Positions 22,715 to 34,659 of a stretch of DNA of 64,000 nt are shown one piece after another; within the stretch, counting starts at the first letter, position 1, and every line of letters starts with the position of its first letter. Source of the DNA: Megascapheus bottae (lineage: Eukaryota; Chordata; Mammalia; Rodentia; Geomyidae). The notes below the pieces were generated by a model. It was not told the origin of the DNA. It searched no databases and saw only the letters and a list, made by a program, of their open reading frames with translations. The translations under genes and the position numbers were made by a program. Where the stretch lies: positions 40,182,358 through 40,246,357 of the forward strand of contig JANJXV010000004.1 in NCBI GenBank assembly GCA_024803745.1, given 5' to 3'.

Positions 22715-22835
22715 TCGAGAAGAAATTGTAGAACATCAAGAACCCCCAACAAGAAGCAAACATCTATAATTCACTAAACACAAAAGGGGAAAAAAGAGAG
22801 AGAAAGAAACCTAGAAGTAAAAATAAATAACGACA

Positions 22836-25800
22836 ATGGACACAGACCACTTCTCTATAATCTCCCTAAATGTGACAGAAACAAATTCCAAGTGAAAGGA
22901 TGGAAACGAATTTTCCACTTCGATGCACCATGCAAAAAAGCAGGAGTAGCAGTCTTAATCTCCGACAATATTAACTTCTCAGTAAAATCAGTACACAAAG
23001 ATAGAGACGGCCATAATATATTAGTAAAGGGTACAATCCATGCCCATAATATTATAGTTATAAACATCTACTCCCCCAACAGAGGAGCACCCAAATTCGT
23101 CAAACTCTTTTTAGAATTACAGAACAAGATAGACCCAAACACAATCATTGTGGGAGACCTCAGTATACCACTCTCAACAAATGACAGGTCAACTCAACAA
23201 AAGTTAAGCAAAGACACCATCGACTTAAATGCCACCATAGCCCAGCTGGGCTTAACAGATATACACAGAGTCTTCCACCCAATGGCGAAACTTTTTACAT
23301 TTTTCTCAGCAGTACATGGAACACACTCCAAAATAGATCATATGATAGTTCATACAGAAAACTTAAGCAGATACAAGAGGTCTGATATAATCCCATGCAT
23401 CCTATCAGACCACAGTGGAGTCAGACTAATTCTGAACAATGCAGTCAAAGTCAAAAAACATTCAATCACATGGAAACTGAACAACACACTTCTGAATAAC
23501 TCCTGGTAACAGATCAGATCAGAAATGGAATTAAAAACTTCCTTTAATGTAATGACAATCAAGAAACATCACAAAGGAACTTATGGGACACAGCAAAGAA
23601 GTTCTAAGAGGCAAATTTATCGCACTAGGAGCGCATATTAAAAAGACAGAAGAAGAGCATGTAAATAACCTTAAAAAAAAAACGAAACACCTAGAGGAGC
23701 AAGAAAAAGTTAATTCTAAAACAGCTAGAAGGACAGAAATAACAAAAATAAAATCAGAAATTTCAGAGATTGAAATAAGATCTACTATACACAAAATTGA
23801 TAAATCAAAAAGTTGGTTCTTTGAAAGAGTCAACAAAATAGACAGACTCTTGGCAAGATTAATCAAAAAAAGGAAAGGGGAGACTCAAATAAACAAGATT
23901 AGAGATCCCACAGAAACAATCACAACTGATTCCCAAGAAATCCAGTCCATAATGACTAGGTACTGCCAGGGCCTATATTCAAAGAAACGAGAAAATCTAG
24001 TAGAAATGGATGATTTCTTAAATAAATATAGGCTACCCACACTGAACAACGATGCGGTAAACAAATTGAACAGACCAATTTCTTACAACGAAATTGTGGA
24101 AGCAATCAGGGAAATGCCAACCAAAAAAAGCCCAGGTCCAGATGGATTCACTGCGGAATTCTACAAGACATTTAAAGATGAAATAACACCTATACTCTTG
24201 AAACTCTTCCGAGAAATAGAAACAGAAGGAGCAATACCAAACTCATTTTATGAAGCTAATATTACTCTCATCCCTAAACCAGGGAAAGACCCAACAAAAA
24301 AGAAAACTACAGACCTATCTTTCTAATGAACAGATGCAAAATTCCTTAATAAAATATTAGCCAACAGAATCCAGAAACAAATTTTAAAAATCATACACTA
24401 TGATCAAGTAGGCTTCATCCCACAGATGCAGGGCTGGTTTAACATTCACAAATCAATCAATGTAATACATCGTATCAATAGAGTTAAGGATAAGAATCAT
24501 ATGATAATTTCTCTGGACATGGAGAAGGCATTTGACAAAATACAACATCCATTCATGTTGAAAGCACTGGAAAAAATAGGAATAACAGGTACATTCTCAA
24601 AATAGTGAAAGCCATATATGAAAAACGTACAGCCAGTATTATACTAAATGGTGAAAGACTGGAACCATTCACCTTAAAATCAGGATCTAGCCAGGGATGT
24701 CCACTCTCTCCACTTCTCTTCAATATAGTGCTGGAACCCTTAGCCAGAGCAATAAGGCAAGAAAAGGACATCAATGGGATCCACATAGGGAAAGAAGAAA
24801 TTAAACTATCCTTATTCGCAGACAACATGATCCTCTACTTGAGTGACCCAATAACCTCCACTCCCAAACTTCTAGAATTAATAAACCACTTTAGCAAAGT
24901 GGCAGGATACAAAATCAGTCTTCAGAAGTCAGTAGCCTTCTTGTACACCAACAATACACAAAGAGGCCAAATCAAGAAAATGATCCCATTCGCCATAGCC
25001 CCCAAAAGAATAAAATACTTAGGAATATTCTTAACCAAAGATGTAAAAGAATTATTCAATGAAAACTATAAAAGCCTAATGAAAGAAATTAAAGAGGACA
25101 CTAGGAAATGGAAGACATCCCATACTCGTGGCTAGGGAGCATCAACATAGTGAAAGTGGCTATACTGCCAAAATTGATATACAAATTCAATGCAATCCCC
25201 ATCAAATCCCAAAGACATTCTTTATGGAAATTGAAGATATAATCCAAAGATTCATATGGAACAAGAAAAGACCTAGAATAGCCAAAACAATTCTAGGCAA
25301 AAAGAGCAATGCTGGAGGTATTACAATACCAGACTTAAAACTCTATTATAGAGCCATAAATAACAAAAACTGCTTGGTACTGGCACAAAAACAGACCAGA
25401 AGATCAGTGGAACAGAATAGAAGACCCAGAAATAGAACCACATACCTATAGTCAACTTGTATGTGACAAAGGAGCCAAAGATATACAGTGGAACAAACAC
25501 AGTCTATTCAATTATTGGTGCTGGCAAAACTGGGCAGCCACATGCAGAAAAATAAAAATTGACCCTAGCCTTTAGCCATGCACAAGCATTAACTCAAAGT
25601 GGATCAAAGACCTCAATGTCAGACCGGAAACCGTGAAACTGCTACATGATAAAGTAGGAGAGACACTGGAACTCATAGGCACAGGCAAAAGATTCCTGAA
25701 CAGAATCCCAGGGTCACAACAGATTGGAGAGAGACTCGATAAATGGGACTACTTAAAAATAAAAAGTTTCTGCACAGATAAAAACATAGTTGCAAAAGTA

Positions 25801-26489
25801 GAGAGACAGCCAACCAACTGGGAAAAGATATTTACCAACAGTACATCTGATAAATGCTTAATATCTAGTATCTACAGGGAACTCAAGAAACTAATCCCCA
25901 GAAAACCCAATAAACCATTCACTAAATGGGCAAGGGAACTAAAGAGAAGAAGAGATTAAAATGGCAGAAAAAATATGAGAAAATGTTCATCATCTATAGT
26001 CACAAAGGAAATGCAAATAAAAACAACCCTAAGATACCCCAACAAGAATGGCCAAGATTTTGAACTCAGACAATGACAGTTGCTGGCGGGGTTGTGGAGA
26101 AAAAGGAACCCTACTACACTGCTGATGGGTGGGATTGTAAACTAGTTCAGCCACTCTGGAAAGCAATGTGGAGGTTCCTTAAAGAACTGAAAATAGACCT
26201 TCCCTATGATCCCGCCATACCACTTCTGGGTATCTATCCTGAACAGCATGACCCAGGATATTATAAAGACACCTGCTCATCTATATTCATCTCTGCACTA
26301 TTCACAATAGCCAGGCGATGGAAACAATCCAGATGCCCTACTACAGATGAATGGATACAGAAAATGTGGTATATATACACAATGGCATTCGCAGGGAGGT
26401 GGATGAATCTGGAGCGAATCATGTTGAGTGAGACAAGTCAAGACCTAAGGAACAAAAGGCACATGGTATCCTTAATATGCGGCTATTAA
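22836..26489 (+). pseudogene. L1 ORF2 relic (endonuclease and reverse transcriptase), inactive
   Basis: The frame opens at 22836 with DHFSIISLNV, the usual start of the endonuclease. It is then missing roughly 45 residues, including the region that holds the catalytic glutamate. Endonuclease sequence resumes near 22892 and reaches the SDHSGVRL segment before a stop at 23508-23510. The RT region follows in another frame with KKSPGPDGFTAEFYKTF (about 24123-24173) and the ending [20 protein letters not shown]. The catalytic box at 24815-24826 reads FADN where active L1s have FADD. Further frame changes occur near 24300, 24600, 25130, 25450, 25960 and 26070. The element is plainly dead in cis. 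Confidence 0.88.
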
Positions 26490-27215
26490 ATCCAAAGAGT
26501 ACAAGAGCGAGGACTCAATAACTGCATACCCAAAGCTATGGACATGGTAATGGAAATACAAATATAACTATATAGACATAAAAACCTATGACTCTATAGA
26601 CATAATGTTTTATTTCATAAATTGATATGTTCCTATGACATACAAACCCTTAGCCTAATTTTGATTAATTTCTAAATACTAAGTCCCAGAGATTGTAATT
26701 AGAGATTCCCTCCTTGAACACTTGTTTGTTAAACTTGTCATTTAAAATATGATGTAAACATAAGCCATATAATGAATGATTGTTGTTCTTTTTTTTTTTA
26801 ATTTTTTTATTGTAATTAGTAAAAGGGTTACATGATATTTGCCAGATAGAAGGTGCATTAATTCACATACATTGATACCCTTTCACATGTCTTGGTATCC
26901 ATTTCCCTCCCCCCCCACACCCCTCATAATTGTTGTTCTTAAGGTACTATGTTATCTCTCATCACTTTTGCTGTCCCTTGGTTATCTCATATTGTTACAC
27001 TATCTCACTTTGTTACCTGATATATCGGATATATTAGTATTTGGTTATCTGAATTTGGATAGGGAATGGGGGAAAACAAGATGAGGGGTGGGGGGGGAGG
27101 GAAATGGGGACCAAGACATGTGAAAGGGTATCAATGTATGGGAATTAATGCACCATCTATCTGGCAAATATCATGTAACCCTTCTATTAATTACAATAAA
27201 AAATATATGGAAAAT
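26490..27215 (+). other. L1 3' UTR with polypurine G-rich tract
   Basis: AT-rich 3' UTR interrupted at 26791-26928 by another L1 tail in reverse orientation. It ends with a G-rich block near 27081-27107 followed by CAAGACATGTGAAAGGGTAT and the terminal ATTACAATAAAAAA. It serves as the reference for the short L1 tails elsewhere in the window. Confidence 0.8.
26791..26928 (-). mobile_element. 5'-truncated L1 3' end nested in the long L1
   Basis: Reverse-orientation L1 tail, with its poly(A) seen as poly(T) at the left and the C-rich tract at the right. Flanked by ATTGTTGTTCTT at 26779-26790 and 26929-26940. It post-dates the host L1. Confidence 0.9.
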
Positions 27216-27225
27216 AACATGTATC

Positions 27226-27607
27226 TCTTAAAGCTTCTGCTTAGAAATGACATTTTTCACTCAATTCATTGGCAAGAAGTTAATATGACCTTGTTTGACA
27301 GGATGGAAATTCATAATTCTCTCATTGAATTGTGGTGGTAATGGAGGACATCAGTCTATTTGACTGATACCTAATCTATTACAGATACGTTGTCTTCTGA
27401 GTTTTCAGTAGGTCAATGAATAAAAGACCACCATTGCTGTAGAGAGGTGCCAATTAAGCTCCTCCCACCCAGGTTCTTCTTTTCTGAATATTTAATTACT
27501 GCATTCGTGAAATGGAAGGAGCATAGATTCACAGGTCAGATTGGTTCTGGAACAAACTTAGAATGAAGCAAAAATTAACCTCTCTACATCTAAGTTGTTT
27601 CCATTTA
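27226..27607. other. Intronic sequence without recognised features
   Basis: Unique flank of the long L1; nothing recognised. Confidence 0.6.
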
Positions 27608-27851
27608 ACCTTTTTTTTTTATGCCAGTCTTGGGGCTTGAATCCCAGGGCATGCATGCTACCCTGAGCTTTTTTGTGCAAAGATAGCTCTCTACCACTTG
27701 AACTACAGTTCTACTTTCATGTTTTTGGTAGTTGATTGAAGATAAGAGGCTCACAGACTTTCTTGTCTGGGATGCCTTCAAAATGGGATTCTAAGATCTC
27801 AACCTCTTGAGTGGCTAGAATTAGAGTTATGAGCTACTGGTACTTGGCCAA
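27608..27851 (-). mobile_element. Old B1-Geo SINE
   Basis: Diverged reverse copy. Confidence 0.72.
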
Positions 27852-28427
27852 AAGTTAATTCTTGGGGGACTGTAGGTACCTAAGGGCCTGATGTTATACT
27901 CTTATTGATGTGTTTAAATCCATTGTTCTTATTAGAGTCCCTGGGCGTTATTAAACTACTAAAGGACTCACAGTATAACAGGGTAAGCATAGAACTTCTG
28001 TGTCTACTGACAGACTATAAATGTGCCACAATTATTCTGTCATTCAGAAAAATTGATTCTTCAGGAAATCAGTAAGGTTTAATAGATAGTGGGTAAATTG
28101 CATTTCACCTCCACAAAAAGTTGTTGTTGTTTTCTTTAATCAAAATCTAGTCTCCCTGCTTTCTAGTCATAACATTGGGCAAATCAATTAAAATATCTGG
28201 GCTCCCATTTTCTCATCTATAAAACAGGGTTAATAGCTAAAGTTGGTAAATATTAAATGCTCCATTAAAAAATCATAATATCTGAGACATTGTAGGTAAT
28301 GAATTAGCCTGTACAATGAGTACTTGTTTGTGGCCTCTGTAGTCTATGAATTAGCCATGTTGAAGAATTACTCTACTTTTATATTTGGAGAGACCTGATC
28401 AAACATATTGGAGAACACTTAGGATTT

Positions 28428-28673
28428 TTATTTATTTTTTGGGGGGTGGGTCATGGGGCTTGAAGTTGGCCTGGTCACTGTCCCTGAGCTCTTCAGCTCA
28501 AGGCTACAGCCCTACCCTCTAGCCAAGCCCCACTTCCCATTTCTTAGAGGTTAACTGGAGATAAAGAGTCTCAGGTCCTTCCTCTTATGCCTTACCTGGC
28601 TTTGAACCTTGATCCTCAGATCTCAGCCTTCTGAGTAGCTAGGATTACAGGCATGAGTCACTGCACCTGGCAG
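28428..28673 (-). mobile_element. B1-Geo SINE
   Basis: Reverse copy; AGGATTTTTATTTATT / CAGGATTTATTATT flank it. Confidence 0.87.
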
Positions 28674-30694
28674 GATTTATTATTGTGTCTAAATTGATTA
28701 GGAAGCAATGAAAACAATCTAATTTAAAGCATGTCACTCTGCAGATTATATCCTTGACTCTTTTCCCCTTGCCTTTATATCTCACAACCTTGGACACATG
28801 TGTGGTCTAAATAGAGCTGGCTAAGTTTCCCTCTTTGGTCCATCAGTTCTTCTTGTCATTTAGTTGGAGAAGTCTTTGCAGAATGACATTTCCCTCCTAT
28901 AGTGTTTACTGTGGCCCATTTAACATGAAGCATCTCATCTCTCTTGACCCCTGCTTGCTTTCTTGTGGAGAAAAAAGCACGTCAGAGCTGTCAGAGCCCT
29001 GGCACTAAACTTCAGTAGAAATTCAGATCCTCTTGTTTTTGACCAACCTCCAATTCACAGGTAGAAAAACTGCTGTCTTTTCCATTTGCAATCACACATT
29101 TCCCCCCACTATTTCTCCTGAAACCAAAGCATGTTTGCCAGCTCCAATTCAACCAATATTTTTAGCTTTCTTATATTCTCATTTAGCTCCACGGTATCTT
29201 CTAGTATACCTTCTAGATTGTCACTGGACTGTCATTTCTTCCAGCCTGGTTGTGCTTGAAGTGGTTTTATAACTAACTGATGAACCCTTGAAAACAGGGG
29301 ATTGTAATGAGAATGGAAACACCAGCATGCTCTTTGTAATCAGTTCTTTAATCCTCCACCTGCCATGCCATGGAGATGACTCGTAATTATCAGAGCAGAG
29401 AACTGAACTCCTGTACCATAGCAGAAAGAGTGAGTTCTATAGGAAGGTGAATGTCAGAATCTGCTATCCAGTGGAGGGCTGCGTAGGGAGCAGCTATTTT
29501 GGAAAACTCTGACACTGAATCTGATGTGTTTATATAACCTTTTCATATAGAATTCTGTGCACTCAATGGGGGAATTTTGGTTTTCTTCATTAAAAGCTTA
29601 TTAAATGAAGAAATAGGACAGTGGTTCTGCTTGGGAAGATGAGGGTCAGAGAGGCAGGTCTGATCTCCTCAGGATATTAATGTCTGCCTTCAGCCAGGGG
29701 AAATGAGCCGTCACTTGAGTTAGAAGCAGCTTTATGTGCTCATCACTAGGGATTCCCATATGTCCAGGGAGCTACAACAGTGGGGGGGGGAGGGGAGGCA
29801 GAGCTCAGTGCTAGAGTGCAGAGGGCTCTCATTGGAATTCATGTCAGGAAGCTCAGCTCAGTCTGCCCAGAGCAAATCTGTTTAATGTTGATCAGCTGTC
29901 CACCTGATAAACTGAATTGATATGAGCATCCCCTCCAAGGCCTGCCCTGACAGTGACAGCCGCTGAACCCAGATGTCTTGTTAGGCTTTTTGGGTAGTCT
30001 CAAGTATTGTTAACTTAACCCTTTTGTGATAGCTAAACCCTAACCCACTCTTACAGATTAGACAGAGATGCCTACCATGGCTCTCTTTCTGCTTCTCTGC
30101 CAGAGAGGGCTAGCTTAACTATTTCTGCAAACTAGATTGTCTCCTTTTTTATTGTAAGCAGCTGGTTGGTATATAGGATAATTCTGTGTTGATAGTGTCA
30201 AGTTTGTAACTGAATTGTTCAGAATAATAGGATTGTACAAATATTCTTAAAGGCAAGCTACCTAGCTTGGTTATTCTCCATTAGTTTCGTAGGTATGTTC
30301 GTTGATGACTTGACAGAATATTTATGTGCCTATGTAAAGATACCATGTAATACAAATTTATTTCTAATTTGTAAATTTCTAATGATTCCTTACTGAGTCC
30401 CAATATCCCTCTGTTCCTTCAAGTATGACTACCATTACCTAAGGCTCTCACTTCTTCATAGATGGGTTGGCAAGGCTGGAGAGAATGAATTGAAGGACAC
30501 ATCAATTTAGTTTTTTGGGAAATAAATCAAGGTAGGGAAAGACTAAACATACAAGTCTTTATGTTAATCAGTGATTATTTTGAAATTATAGTTTAGTAAA
30601 ACTATAGACTTAAAAAAGTTTGTTATCTAGCTACAGCCAAATTGCAAATATTATTCACTCCCACCCAGATAGGTATAATATACTCATTTTGGTT
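28674..30694. other. Unique intronic block, SINE-free
   Basis: About 2 kb with no SINE or L1 and moderate GC. No exon recognised. It is one of the two largest repeat-free stretches in the window. Confidence 0.6.
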
Positions 30695-30778
30695 TTGTTT
30701 TGCTTTCTTTATGGTACTGGAGATTGAATCCAGGGCCTCTCACATGCTAGGCAAGTATTTTACCCCTGAACAGTATTT
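30695..30778 (-). mobile_element. ID-type monomer SINE
   Basis: Reverse single tRNA-Ala/ID monomer (GATTGAATCCAGGGCCTC, TGCTAGGCAAGTATTTTACC) without a right monomer. Confidence 0.7.
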
Positions 30779-30780
30779 TT

Positions 30781-30785
<5 letters not shown>

Positions 30786-30828
<43 letters not shown>

Positions 30829-31008
30829 CATTCCTGGGCTTGAGCTCAGGACCCCAGCACTGTCCTTGGACTTTCTCAAGACTAGCGCTGTACCACTTGA
30901 GCCTCAGCACCACTTCCGGCTTTTTTCTGTGTCTGGTACCGAGGAATCAAACCCGGGTCTTCATGCATGCTAGGCAAGCACTTTAACCATTAGGCCAAAC
31001 TCCCGGCC
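30786..31008 (-). mobile_element. IDL-Geo SINE with very long poly(A)
   Basis: Reverse copy, close to the family consensus, with a poly(T) run of about 40 bases. Similar TATTTTTAAATTT sequence lies on both sides. The long tail implies a recent insertion. Confidence 0.9.
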
Positions 31009-31267
31009 CCAATATTTTTAAATTTAAAGCATTGAATTCTATAAATGAGTTTTGTTGGTCCTAAAAGTTTTATTGGAGTACTAGTTAAGCTATGTTGTGT
31101 TTTGTTTTTTTTTACTTTGTTTTTGTTTTCCTTTTAACCATGGTGATTTTAGCTATGAAATGATTAAATCTATTTCAAAGGTTGTAAAGGTTTGGTTACA
31201 AAAAAGAAAAATGAATGAATTTAGGAACTATATATACATAAACATACAATAAAACTGTCAGAGACAA

Positions 31268-31515
31268 GCCTGCTCAGTTGCTTACACCGGTAATCCTAGC
31301 TACTCCAGAAGAAGAGATCTGAACATTGTGGTTGTAAGGCATCCAGGGCAGAAGACTCTTATCACAAATTAACCTCTAGAAAACGGAAGTGGGGAAATGG
31401 CGCTGTGGCTGTGGCGCCCTCCCGGCGTAGGGCAGTAGCCTTGAGCTGTGTAGCTCAAGGACAACACCCAGGCCAGAGTTCAAGCCACACAACTGACTAA
31501 AAAAATTTTTTTTTT
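31268..31515 (+). mobile_element. B1-Geo SINE with local GC-rich insertion
   Basis: Forward copy with an unusual TGGCGCCCTCCCGGCGTAGG in the right monomer. Confidence 0.8.
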
Positions 31516-31539
31516 CCGACATAATAATCTGTCAAGGGG

Positions 31540-31722
31540 GGTGGAGGCAGGAAGGGAGTTTGCTTAGCATGCACAAAGAACCAGGTTCTATTCCTAGGTA
31601 CCACATAGGTAGAAAAGCCAGAGTGATACTGTGACTCAAGTGGCAGAGTACTAGCCTTGAGAAAGCCCAAGGACAGTGCTCAGGCCCTGAGTTCAAATCC
31701 CAGGACTGGCAAAAAAAAAAAT
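31540..31722 (+). mobile_element. IDL-Geo SINE
   Basis: Forward copy ending CAGGACTGGCAAAAAAAAAA. Confidence 0.85.
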
Positions 31723-31727
31723 CGGTT

Positions 31728-31803
31728 AAGGGCTGGAATGTCTCTCAGTGGCAAAGCATTTGCCTTATACTGCCCCAGGGTTGATCCCCAATATCAAAAA
31801 AAC
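31728..31803 (+). mobile_element. ID-type monomer SINE
   Basis: Forward single monomer (AGGGCTGGAATGTCTCTCAG) with an A-rich end. Confidence 0.7.
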
Positions 31804-31869
31804 AACTGTCAGTTTGGGAAAGATAGATCTATTCCTTTTTAGAATATTCTTGTGTCCAACTAATTCATT

Positions 31870-32138
31870 ATTAGTGTGTGTTTTTTCCACTTATGGTTAA
31901 TCTCATGTGGTTACTGTATCTGACTTTGTTACCTGGCATACTGTATATCCACTTATTTATTTGAAATAGGGAAGGAAAGGGGAAAAATAAGATGATTGGG
32001 AGGGGATGGGGGGAGAAAAAGGGGGACAGAAACATGAAAAAGGGTATCAGGTTACAGAAGTAACGTACCCATTACCTGAGCAATGTATCTGTAACCCCTC
32101 TATACATTATCCTAACAATAAAATACAAAAAATAAAAA
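31870..32138 (+). mobile_element. L1 3' end fragment of a divergent subfamily
   Basis: Resembles the other L1 tails in layout (G-rich block near 31990-32030, then AGGGTATCAGGTTACAGAAG and a terminal AACAATAAAATAC) but differs at many positions. It is probably an older or different L1 lineage. Confidence 0.65.
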
Positions 32139-32148
32139 CTCTTGCTGA

Positions 32149-32243
32149 GTAAGTGGCACTATGGCCCAAGCAGTAGCCTTAAACTGAATTGCTCAGGAGC
32201 AGTGTCCAGGCCGAGTTCAAGCCCCATAACCAAAAAAAAAAAG
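32149..32243 (+). mobile_element. Solo right-monomer SINE
   Basis: Only the right monomer of the B1-Geo type, from AGTGGCACTATGGCCCAAGC to a poly(A). Flanked by TCTTGCTGA at 32140-32148 and 32244-32252. The A-box-like TGGCCCAAGC and B-box-like AGTTCAAGCCC are both present. Confidence 0.85.
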
Positions 32244-32348
32244 TCTTGCTGAAATTTTCATAGGCTATCCTAGGTCAAGTTTTTATTTTGTCATAAACCA
32301 TACTTTCAGTTACTGTTAAGTTATACCAATTTAAAATTCAGTAGTGAG

Positions 32349-32588
32349 AGCTGGGTACAGTGGCTCATGCCTATAATACAAGCTATTCAGAGGCAGAGAT
32401 CTGAGGATCATGGTTCAAAGTCGCCTGAGCTCTAAAGGTCCATGAGACTCTTACTTCTAATTAACCACTAGAAAATCGGAAGTGGCACTGCAGCTAAAGG
32501 AGTAGGCTGGTAGCCTTGAGCTTAAGAGCTTAGGGACAATGCCCAGGCCCAGAGTTCAAGTCCCGTGACCGACCAAAAAAAAAAAATC
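32349..32588 (+). mobile_element. B1-Geo SINE
   Basis: Forward copy; TCAGTAGTGA occurs on both sides (about 32339 and 32588), its target-site duplication. Confidence 0.9.
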
Positions 32589-32659
32589 AGTAGTGAATCA
32601 GTGTAAAATTTATGTGCCAGTGGTTGCCTTTAAAGGGGCAAACTGTCCAAACTATATTT

Positions 32660-32818
32660 AGCTGTAGGTGGCTCCTGTCTGTAATCCTACCTACTCAGGA
32701 GGCTGAGATCTGATGATCAAAGTTCAAGGCCAGCCTGGGCACAAAAAGAGCTTAGGGACAGTGACCAGGCAGAGTTCAAGTCCCATGACCCACCCAAAAA
32801 TAAAAAAAAATAAAAAAA
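32660..32818 (+). mobile_element. B1-Geo SINE with internal deletion
   Basis: Head joined at CTGGGCACAAAAAG to the end of the right monomer. Break points differ from those of the copy at 19838. Confidence 0.85.
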
Positions 32819-33039
32819 GGATGAGCAGATACGCATAGTTCCAAAGGCTTAAATTTCTATTCTTTTTAAATTCTTTTTCTGAACTTAAAAAAAAAAGTTG
32901 TACAAGGGTGTTAGAATTTACAGGTCTAAGTGTCCAGTGCTTCTTGAACAGACTAACCCCTTCATTTAAATTTATTCATTTTTCTTATATATAAGTCTTG
33001 GGGCTTAAACTTGATGCCAGGGCACTGTTGCTCAGCTTT

Positions 33040-33239
33040 TTTTTTTTTTTTTTTTTGCCAGTCCTGGGCTTGGGCTCAGGGCCTGAGCACTGTCCTTGGA
33101 CTTTCTCAAGGCTAGAGCTCTACCACTTGAGCCTCAGCACCACTTCCAGCTTTTTCCTATGTATATGGTACCGAGGAATCGAACCCAGGTCTTCGTGCAT
33201 GCTAGACAAGCACTCTATTACTAGGCCAGACTCCCGGCC
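33040..33239 (-). mobile_element. IDL-Geo SINE nested in a B1-Geo
   Basis: Reverse copy near consensus. TTGCTCAGCTTTTTT at about 33028 and 33241 is the target-site duplication. Confidence 0.9.
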
Positions 33240-33376
33240 CCTTGCTCAGCTTTTTTGTGCAAGGCAAGCACTACTTGAGGTACAGCTCCATTTCTGAGTT
33301 TAAGAGACTCATGGACTTTACTGCCTGAGGTGCCTTCAAATTGTGATCCTCAGATCTCAGCCTCCTGAGTCGCTAG

Positions 33377-33733
33377 ATATCCCGCACCGACCCTCGCCCG
33401 CAAGGATCCGACACACGATACAGGTTCCAAGAAGCTTCTTTATTCTCCTGGTTCTCCTTCTCTTTCCTCCTTACTCCGGGTATATATGTACAAGCCCACC
33501 AATAGGAATAGGCCGCCTCAAACACTCCACCAATCATCTCCTGCCACCCACAGTACATGCACCTGGCACTCGCTCGATCACGCAGTAAAATGGAGAACAG
33601 CACGCTTCCGCACATGCACAGCGCAGGCTTCCGCTAAGCAGTAGGGGCGCATGGGCAGCCACGCCTGATTGCGTCAGACCCCCATTCCAAGAAGTGAAGG
33701 TATGGCCGCCAGGTCCGTGTGCCGCTTCCCACA
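33377..33733 (-). mobile_element. Solo LTR, class II (IAP-like) endogenous retrovirus
   Basis: A 357-base CpG-rich block interrupting a SINE, with GCTAG on both sides (33372-33376 and 33734-33738). In the minus orientation it starts TGTGGGAAGCGGC. It has two CCAAT-type ATTGGTGG motifs, a TATATATACCC box near 33479-33489 (plus-strand coordinates), and an AATAAAG polyadenylation signal near 33440. Length and layout resemble IAP-type LTRs. Its 3' end reads GGGATAT rather than the canonical CA. No internal retroviral sequence is present, so it is a recombined solo LTR. Class assignment is inferred from architecture only. Confidence 0.75.
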
Positions 33734-33799
33734 GCTAGGATTACAGGCATAAACCATTGGTGCCTAGGTCAGTTTATCACCTGGCTCAGTTTATTCTTT

Positions 33800-34039
33800 T
33801 TTTTGGGGGGGGGGGGACGTATGGGGCTTGAATTCTGGGCCTGGGCACTGTCCCTGAGCTCTTCAGCTCAAGGCTACATTCCTACCCCTTGAGCCACAGA
33901 CCCACTTCACTTTTTTAGTGATTAATTGTACATAAGAATCTCATGTTCTTTAGTGCCTGAGCTGGCTTTGAATTGCAGTCCTCAGATCTCAGCCTCCTGA
34001 TTAACTAGAATTACAGGCGTGAGCCACTGTGCCCAACTT
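33800..34039 (-). mobile_element. B1-Geo SINE
   Basis: Reverse copy; a G run of 12 lies at its left edge. TCAGTTTATTCTT flanks it (about 33784 and 34039). Confidence 0.9.
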
Positions 34040-34659
34040 CAGTTTATTCTTGAAAGTACTAATTACCAAAAATAATATGCCTGTGTACTTTATTTCTGTT
34101 TTATACTAGAACTAGTAAACCACTAAGCCAACTCTCCTGACACTTTATCTTCTGAATCCTTTTCATTTTTATTAAACTAATGAAATGAATGTATTATTTC
34201 TTTATTATCATAATACTCTTTCAGTTTTGTTAGTGAGGTTAGTGAAATTGAGCATCATTTCATGTGTCTTTGGCAATTTTATGTTTCATTTGAATCAGTG
34301 CTTCATGGTCTTTTTACTTTATTAATCTGTTTACCTTTATTTTCTTTATAGCCTCATGTTGTCATGTTTTAAGAGCTTCTTACTTCATGGTTTCAAGGTT
34401 TAAATTTATAGCATTGTTTTTCCCATTTACATCCAGTATCCAAATATATTTTTATCCGGGGTATGAAATAGGGATTTAATTTTATTACTTATTTCCTTTA
34501 ATTAATAGCCTCTTGTCCCAACATCATTTGAATGATTTGAAATGCAATTGTTCCCATAAATTTCCAAATTTGGGTCTTCTTCTGCATTCTATCCCAGTAA
34601 TCAATTAGTCTGCTCTTATGGCATCATTATGTGTTTAATACTATAAGAATGTGAGTTTG
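34040..34659. other. Intronic AT-rich sequence
   Basis: Contains phrases such as TTCATGTGTCTTTGGCAATT that resemble an old reverse L1 3' region, but too diverged to call firmly. Confidence 0.4.

Larger units (their letters stand above)
20397..27215 (+). mobile_element. Full-length LINE-1, coding-dead, with target-site duplication
   Basis: Flanked by the direct repeat AACATGTATC at 20387-20396 and 27216-27225, which fixes both ends. Length is 6.8 kb, or about 6.67 kb without a nested L1 tail. It has a 5' UTR, an ORF1 relic, an ORF2 relic with endonuclease and reverse transcriptase regions, a 3' UTR with a G-rich polypurine tract, and an end of ATTACAATAAAAAA type. Same orientation as PDSS2. 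Retention of the full 5' UTR shows it was a complete insertion; several frameshifts and stops show it can no longer encode its own proteins. Confidence 0.93.
32990..33775 (-). mobile_element. B1-Geo SINE carrying two nested insertions
   Basis: Reverse host SINE in three pieces: about 32995-33040, 33240-33376 and 33734-33775. An IDL-Geo and a solo LTR separate them. Confidence 0.85.

Noticed and set aside
33373..33615. Frames of about 80 codons on both strands in the LTR
   Set aside because: Solo LTR sequence; no retroviral protein domain is present.
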